Shown here: positions 15,757 to 23,400 of the stretch, one piece after another | How the letters are laid out: every line of letters begins with the position of its first letter | How positions within the stretch are numbered: the stretch's first letter is position 1 | From: a virus | Reading direction: 5' to 3' (one strand) | Length of the DNA stretch: 25,537 bases | Virus record (IMG/VR): IMGVR_UViG_3300009103_000140 | Location: 1 to 25,537 of that record | Notes under the pieces: generated by a model | The model's input: only the letters and a program-made list of their open reading frames with translations | Database searches by the model: none | Told to the model about the DNA's origin: nothing | Made by a program: the position numbers and the translations under genes

Positions 15757-17472
15757 ATGAAGAGAAACACCTTTGGTGCGAATGGGGCTGGTGGTCATTC
15801 ATCAGCCCCTTCCTTTAGTAGCGTGATCGATATTGAGGATGAGTTGAAGGGTTGGGGTGACGACATGCTGCTTGAAGAGATGCAGCAACCCCGCTTTCCT
15901 CATATGCAATATCTGGTCTTCTCGGAGATCAATCGCAGGAAGGAAGATCGAGACAGGGTTAATAGAGAGAAGCAGGCTCAGGCCGCTCCCCAGGTTTCGA
16001 TGGCAGAGGAGGTTGTGATGTCTGCCTCTGCTCCTCCCGGTGGCGCACCTCCGGGTGGAATCCCTATGCCGCCTCCCGAAGGAATGCCCCCCGGTATGCC
16101 TGTGGGTATGCCACCGGCTGGACCCCCCGCTCCCCAGCAGTTGCAAGGACCCGTTGGTATCGAGCAAGCATACCCGCCTGTCGAACGCCCTCTTCCCGGC
16201 ACTATGGTTCAAGGAGCCAACAGGGGTGGTCTTGTTAAGGGATACAATCAGAGCCAGAGGCTTCCGTACTATTGGGAGGTTGATGCTCAACGTAGGCGGG
16301 ACAGGAGGGAAGAGGAGGCCAAGATTAGGGCTGGTCAGGAGTGGGAAGGTTTTCCAACTTGGTTGGGTGAAGTGCCCGGTAGAGTAGGTTCTTTCCTGGG
16401 GGATGCTTTTAGTGCGGTGGGAGAAGCCAAAGCGGCACGAGGTGCGGTACAGCGGGCCGCTGGTACTCATTTCATGCTTGGAACTCGTGCTGGGGAGGAG
16501 TTTGAGAAAAGTCTATTGGTTCCAGACTCCTCTTCGGAGGAAGTGCTTTCTACTCAAGATCCATCTTTAGTTGATGTATCGCTCACTTCACCAGTTGATG
16601 GATTATCCACGCAAGTTAATTCGTCACAAGATCCAGCCTTGAATGCGATTGTTGATGAGAGGGCCGCTCTGCTTGCCAAGGAAGAAGCTGCCCGGCGGGC
16701 CGAGGCTGAGCGCCGAGTTGCGGTGACGGGAAGAGTTCCGAGAACCGAGGACCCTCTTGATGCTTACAGAAAGTCGTTGGGGGCTATTTCTGCGTATAGT
16801 GGTGACAAGGAGAGGGAGATCCTTGAAAGGAGAAGGTCCGAGCTTGAAGAGACTTTCGCTGGACCGAGTGATGCAGACAAGAGGCGAAACATTCTCCTTG
16901 CTCTTGCCGAGGGCTTCCTAGATCCCAGCGTCAATGAGGAGACAGGTGTAGCAGCGGGACTTGGTAAAGGTATCAGTAATGCAAGGAAGGTTATACGGAA
17001 CAGGGAAGTTAGTGAAAACGAGAGAAAGAGGAATTTGGCAACAGCCCGCATTGCTCTTGATCAAATGGGTATCGAGGTGTTCAAGGAAGAAGATAAGTCT
17101 GCCAGAGATATTGCTCTCGCCAGGGCCAAGGGTGAACTTGAGATAGGTCTTGCTGGGCAGAAGCAAGCTTCTGCAAAGGCTATTCAGGATTCGATCAATA
17201 CTGTTCACAAGGAAATTGCCGAGGGGCGTGCTGCTGGTTACATGAAGAGGGAGAGTCTGAAGGGTATTGATAAGGCAATTTTAGAGATTGAGGAGACTAT
17301 TAGTACTAGATATTCTCTTATGAGCCCTGATCAAATGAGTGATCATGAGCGCAAGATGAAGGAGAATTTGGAGCAACGATTGCAGGGTTTGTATCTTGCC
17401 AGAAAGCGGGTTTCGGGTGTAGATATGCGGATCAATCGCGACTTTGTTCCCAGGGCGAATCAAGGTGGTTGA
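15757..17472 (+). CDS. Putative internal virion protein, Pro/Gly-rich and helical, 571 aa
   Basis: Residues 25-85 (DDMLLEEMQQPRFPHMQYLV, then FSEINRRKEDRDRVNREKQ and a SMAEEVV segment) match a block seen in many marine phage internal proteins, where a short helix is followed by 'YLV..E.NRR' and a disordered zone. Residues about 90-130 are an almost pure Pro/Gly/Met stretch (APPGGAPPGGIPMPPPEG and similar). The second half is strongly charged and helical: EEAARRAEAERRVAV, REILERRRSELEETF, then FLDPSVNEETGVAAGLGKGI and long Lys/Glu helices to the end. That is consistent with an elongated, partly coiled-coil protein that must unfold for passage through the tail. GAGG at 15747-15750 precedes the ATG. 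It lies just upstream of the transglycosylase gene, in the place of T7 gp15 relative to gp16. Confidence 0.52.
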   Translation: MKRNTFGANGAGGHSSAPSFSSVIDIEDELKGWGDDMLLEEMQQPRFPHMQYLVFSEINRRKEDRDRVNREKQAQAAPQVSMAEEVVMSASAPPGGAPPGGIPMPPPEGMPPGMPVGMPPAGPPAPQQLQGPVGIEQAYPPVERPLPGTMVQGANRGGLVKGYNQSQRLPYYWEVDAQRRRDRREEEAKIRAGQEWEGFPTWLGEVPGRVGSFLGDAFSAVGEAKAARGAVQRAAGTHFMLGTRAGEEFEKSLLVPDSSSEEVLSTQDPSLVDVSLTSPVDGLSTQVNSSQDPALNAIVDERAALLAKEEAARRAEAERRVAVTGRVPRTEDPLDAYRKSLGAISAYSGDKEREILERRRSELEETFAGPSDADKRRNILLALAEGFLDPSVNEETGVAAGLGKGISNARKVIRNREVSENERKRNLATARIALDQMGIEVFKEEDKSARDIALARAKGELEIGLAGQKQASAKAIQDSINTVHKEIAEGRAAGYMKRESLKGIDKAILEIEETISTRYSLMSPDQMSDHERKMKENLEQRLQGLYLARKRVSGVDMRINRDFVPRANQGG

Positions 17473-17480
17473 TAAGAAGT

Positions 17481-20400
17481 ATGGCTGGTAGGTACACATC
17501 TAGTGAACTAGAGGGGTTCCTTTCTAGCGCGACAGATTTGTACGGGAATCCACTGTCTAGTGGTTCTATCTCTGGTGCAAATCGCGAAGACCTCTTGAGG
17601 TATCTTGAAGAGGAGTCGCGCAAGCGGGGTATCAACCCGGCTCTTGCTGCTTCCATGATGGAGCAGGAGTCCAACTTCGATCCTTCGATTGCCTCTCGCG
17701 TGAATGAGGACAGGGAGGGTGAATACCGGGCCGCTGGCTTGTTCCAGCTTGCGCCAGAAACCGCACGCGAGCTTGGTGTCTCCAATCCCCTTGATGTTCG
17801 CGAGTCAATTCGCGGTGGTCTTACATACATAGACAGACTGTTGACCAAGTATGGTGATGATCCAATTCTTGCCGTTGCAGCCTACAACGCTGGTCCCGGT
17901 GCTGTTGATAAGTATGGAGGTATTCCTCCTTATCAAGAGACTGAAGACTATGTGAGAAGAGTGACTGGTTCCTTTGAGGACAGTCAGGGCAACACTATCA
18001 ATCGCTACGAAGAGAACATGCGGCGTTTCGGGGTTCCTCTCCCCGGAGAAGAGGAGGCTCCGGTTGATGAGGTTGCACGGGCAGAGCCCGTAGAGGAAGA
18101 GGCTGAAGATACTTACGAACTGATTCTTCCTGACGGAAGTTTCATGAATGTTCCAATTGGAATAGACAAAGAGGAGGCAAGAGAGTCTGCGCGGGAGGCA
18201 TATCCAATGGCTTTCCGTGGCGAATTGTCAGAAGAAGAAGAGAGCAACATGCTCGACGCAGGTCTTTCTGCTCTTTATCGCTCGGTCTACGGAATTCCAA
18301 TTGGTGCATCGTATGTGGGTGCCTTGTTCGGAGATGATCAGGAAGCTTTTGATCTGACCTCAGAGAGACTCCACGGTATATCCAAAACGGCTCATGGATT
18401 TGCTCCAGGGCTAACAACTCTCGATGATGTTTCAAGGGCATACGAAGATGAGGGCGTCCTTGATGCTGCGGCAAAGTTCATAGAATTCAGTGGCGAGAAG
18501 ATTGGAGAGAGTCTCGGGTTCATGCTTCCAAGTATTGTTAGCGGTGCTGCACTTGGATGGCTTGGCGCACTGGCCGGAAGTGTCATTGCCCCTGGAGTCG
18601 GAACAGTTGTTGGTGGTCTTACAGGAAGGGCACTTGGTGCTGTTGTTGGCAGAACTATGGGGTTCCTTGGCACCCAGGTATTCAACTACCTGTCGATGAA
18701 TATCGAGCGTGGTGTTGAGAACGGTCAAGTCAGTGTCGATGACTACAATCTAATAAATCAGACAATGGCTGCTGGAACGCAAGCTGGACTCGATGGTCTT
18801 CTTGTGTTGATGGCGGGTGGCAAGGTTGCTCTCGGTGTTGGGACAGAGATTGCAACGACTGCAGGAAGGCAGGCGATTACTCGCGGCGGGGCACAGGGTC
18901 TTAGCAAGGGTGGGATTGAGGCTGTTAGGAATTCCTTTGCTCAAACAATGGCAGGACTAGAAGCCCTTAGTCCTGTCAAAAGAATGGGTGCTGTGATGCT
19001 TGAGGAGAGCGTTGCAGAACTTGGACAGCAAGCAATCGAGCGTGGTGCTGCTGGTCTTGAGGTGAGCCCTGCCAGCAAGGAAGCAAGAGACGAATACCTA
19101 GAGGTACTTCTTTCTACAATTGGTCCGTCTTTTGCCTTTGGTGGAATTGGTGGAGTAAGTGCGAAGTGGTCGCAGACCAAGCAGAAGAGGGCAGAAGAAG
19201 GTTTAGTAAAGTCATACGAGGACAGGGCTCTTGTTGTCAACAACCAAGTCAAGAGTGCCGAGGAAGCAGAGGCCAATGAGCTAGAGCGTGTTGCTGGGGA
19301 GGCGGCTGAGGCTGGTCGGATCCCCCTTGAGGCTTCCCTTCTTGCCGCTCCAACGGCAGCGGATATACACACGATAGCGAAGGACCGGAACATCAACTCA
19401 GAGGATGCTGGCTTCCATCAGTTCTCAAGAAGAACTGTCGGAAAGGAACATCTTGATGACATGAACGCGGCGGAACTCAAGCAGGTTTATGACAAGCTTG
19501 CTTCGATGCCGGTTCAAGATGCGCGCATCAGCTTCTCTGTTGCGAACAACCAAGATGCCATCGACGTTGCGTCTCGCATTCGGTCCAACAGCAGTAAGAA
19601 GAGTGGAGCGATCCCTCTATCGGATACTGATTCGCAGATTAGAACTGCGATCCAGCAGACCGGAAAGCTCAATTTCAAAAATGTTGACAAGAAGGTTGTC
19701 GATGAAACTGTTGCAGCATACAGGCGAGCAATGGTCAATCTTCGATTGGTTGAAAAGAAGGATGGAAAGCTAAGGCTTGTTCGCACGAGGCCAACCACTT
19801 CCTCTGCGCTGACCGAAGTTGAATACGACAAGGTTGTTGATTTCATTAACCTTGAGGGTCGCTTCCCCAACCCTGAAGAGTTCGGATCTATTACCGGAAT
19901 CAGGAATGAGGAGTTCTACGAACTCGCCATTCAGGATGCTGTAAATCGTAATGACATCAAGCTGGACAAGGATGGCTATGTCCCGGTAGAGCCAACGTCA
20001 CAGAGGGAGGAGAGATTCTTCCTGCGTGTGAACGGTGTCACAGAGGACAAGTCATACAGAACTGAGGCTCAGGCGAATGAGGCTCGTGGAGAGCGGATCA
20101 GAAGCTTTGAGGAATCTGCCGCAGCGAGAACAAGGGAGGAGCTTGCCGCGCGTGGTCGAGGGATTCTTCCATCGAGACTTACTGCGCCAGCAGAAGAGCT
20201 TGCCCCCAGTGTCGAAGTTGTTTCTGCGGACACGCCACTTCTTTCCAGTCCGAAGGCTGATCTTGTTACCGAATACGAATATTCGGTGGAAGAGTCTCCG
20301 CAGTGGGTGGTCAGGGATGATACGGCTGGCTCTGAGCCTGTTGGAAATTACGACAACGAAGAGCAGGCAAGGAAGAAGGCGAAGCAACTCGGTGATCAGA

Positions 20401-23400
20401 AGAGTTGGGTTGTTCGTGACAGCAATGGTGTGGTTGTTAATACATCTGGAAGCAGGGCTGAGTCAGATGCGTATATCAAGCAGCAGTCTGAGTTGGCTGG
20501 CGGTATCGCGAGGGATACATACAGAAACAGAAGGGAGGGAGAGGGTCCCTATCCGACCGGGAGGGAGAGGGTTTCGGGACCCGAACTTGGTGATCCCCGT
20601 CCGGGGATGCTCCCGCGCTTAAGGAAGGAAGCGACCTGGGAAGAGAGAGGTCTTACGCAGGAGGAAAAGAAGAAGGCCAGGGACAAGAGCAATGCGATTG
20701 CTCGCTCGATCCACAAGGGTTCAAGGATTGCTTACGAAAGGGCGAAGAACAAGAAGAGGCGAGAGCTTCTCGCTGGCCGCGAGGCTGTCCAGCGGAACTA
20801 CACCTATGAAAGGGAGGATGGATTCGTTGTCAATGAGACAACAGTCACAGAGAGTGGTCGCAGGAGTAAGCCTGCAACTCGGGCCTTCTTCTCCGGCACT
20901 GATCCCTCAGAGGCAGAGACTCAGAGGCAGTCTTACGAGGCGTCGAGAGTCGGTGGTGAGTCCTTTGGTGGTGATCTAATTGAGGCGGGTGTCACTGCTG
21001 AAAATATAAGGCAGCTTCGCGATGACCCGAAGGGTTTTGCCGAGAGGCTAAAGCCGGATGGCACGAACGCTCCTCCCGCACAGGAAGAGTTGTTGGACAG
21101 GTTGGCGAAGGCGATTGAGAAGGAACTTGCCGGTCGAAACCTGCGTGGAATAGGTGTCAAGATTGTCAGGGGGATGAAGGGAGCGGAGGCTGGATTCAAC
21201 AGTGTCACCCGTACTATCTCTCTTAGCCTTGATCCCGGGATGGAGAATCTAAGTGACAAGGAGATACTAGAAGAGCTTGGTCGAAGGACAGATCATGAAC
21301 TAATTCATTCCCACAGGAAGTCTGGTTTGATTTCTCCAGGGGAATGGAAGCTCTTTGTTAGATATGCGAGAAAGGTTCCCATCAAGGCGAGTGCCTTGAA
21401 GCGAATCAATGATAGAAGGTTGGAGAATGGTCTTGATCCCAAGCCGGTGAGTACGACGTACTACGATTTGGCTCTTGATGCCTATGCTGGTTTTGATAGT
21501 GAGGGAAATCCCAGGCAGGGAGAAGTTGAGGGCTGGTTCGATGATGACTACAACGAAGAAGCTGTGGCTTTTATGCGTCAGGATTTCGCAAATGATCCTG
21601 CGGCAATCACAGGTAAGCCTGCTGCTTTGTTCAGAAGAACTGCGAGCGTAATTGGGAAGCTCAGAAATGCACTGAACGGCGCTGGTTACAAATCAGATTC
21701 TGAAGTCTTTGAAGTTCTTTGGGGCAAGGAGATGGGTAACCGTCTTGCCGCTGACAAGATGTTGGATATCTGGTGGCTCAAGAGACGTAATCAGCCTGAG
21801 TACAGAGATCTTGTCCAGTACATTGTACTGGCTCAAGAGGCTGGAGAGCTAGGTGCCGCAGAGAGAGCGGGTGCGTTGAACCAAGAGGGACTCGCTAGGC
21901 TTGAGTTGATTCGGTCAAGGATCGGTGATGCAGTTCTCGATCCGGTAGCTGAGTCCAAGCTGAGAAAGTATACGGATCTCTTCAGCAAGAGGAAGAGGAT
22001 TCCGGTTAGATACACAGATGCTCCCCCCGAAGAAGATGTTGAAGAGGGGGTCGTTGTCGAGGATCAGGGCACTGGTCGCGCTGCTCTTCGTCGGGAAGAC
22101 CTTGTTCAAGATGATGGAGTTCAATCAAGGGCTAGGACTGGTGGCGAGTATGGACCCAACGGTGATTGGTATGCCGGTGGGCAGTGGATAGCTACAACTG
22201 AGCTTCCAAAGAGGGAGCGTTCAAAGATAGAGAGGTCTGCCTCAAAGAAAGAGCAGGTTGAGTTCTTTGAGGGGGGTGTCGAGATTGATCCTGGGAGGAT
22301 TCCTATCGTTGCTCGTGGTGGTGGAACATGGCTTAAGCCAGATGGAAGATTGAATTATGATTTCATTGAAAGACAAGGATGGAGTGACCAGAAAATTGCT
22401 GAAGCAGAGAGTATGTCTGAGGCGTACCTTCGTGGTGAGCGTTTTGTTGGAGCAGTAGAGCATCCAATTTTGGCTAGTTTTCAGGATGCATCAAGAATGA
22501 TTTTGGCAGGGATGAGTGTCCCTGGTGCAATGCTGGACAAATTTTCACCCGATGTTCGTGATAGACTTGAACGATTAGCTCCACAAGAACTTGGAGTTCC
22601 TATTACCGAAGGCACTGGTCGCGCTGCGTTGAGAAGAGATATAACACCAGAGATACAAGAGGCGGCTCGTCAGGAAACTAGCAGGGGTGCTGATGCTGTA
22701 GCGGACAGGATGGATGCGATCTTGCCGGAGGCTGAAAGGCTTACAGATGGTTCGTCTACTTACACTGCGGGGCAACCGGATGGTGTTCCCTGGACCGATC
22801 TTTCTCAGACAGAGTTGAACGAGCGAGGTGCTGGCATCAGAGATGTCGGAGAGCTTAGAGAAGCTCTCGTTGATATATGGCAGGAGACGCTGAATCGTGT
22901 GAGCATCGCAGCGAGGGATGCCGTAGAGGAAACGGGAGCATCGTTCAGTCTTCTTCCAGAAGAAGTGGACGCTGCATTCCGCCTCCCCCTTAGCGCACAG
23001 CTTTGGTACGAGTTGGGTGGTGAGACGTTTGGACAAAATCTTCCACCCCTGGATAATCGCACTATGGGTCTTTTCTTTGATCTAATCGGTGCAACTTCTG
23101 CGCGGACTGAGCCAAGAGATAATATGTATCGTGCGATTTCGGTTCTTTCTCAGGTTCTAAGGGAAGTTCCAGTTGATGTAGATCTTGCTATGACTGGTCC
23201 CGTTGGGAAGGCTCTCTCTCGCGATGGTGTAGATGTAACTAATTTGGATGGAAACAAGACTGGTCAATTTAGTGGCACTCTCATGCTTACGTCTGGCATG
23301 CCAGTTCCTGTTCCATTCCCTGTAAATGATGTTTGGGTGGGTCGCATTTATGATGTAACAGAGAAGCAGCTTGCTGATAATCCCAGCTTGCATGAAGTGA

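Noticed and set aside
20035-20622. Open + frame of 195 codons in another phase within the giant gene
   Set aside because: Arg/Ser/Leu-rich translation is a frame shadow. The giant frame is uninterrupted here and has sensible modules on both sides.
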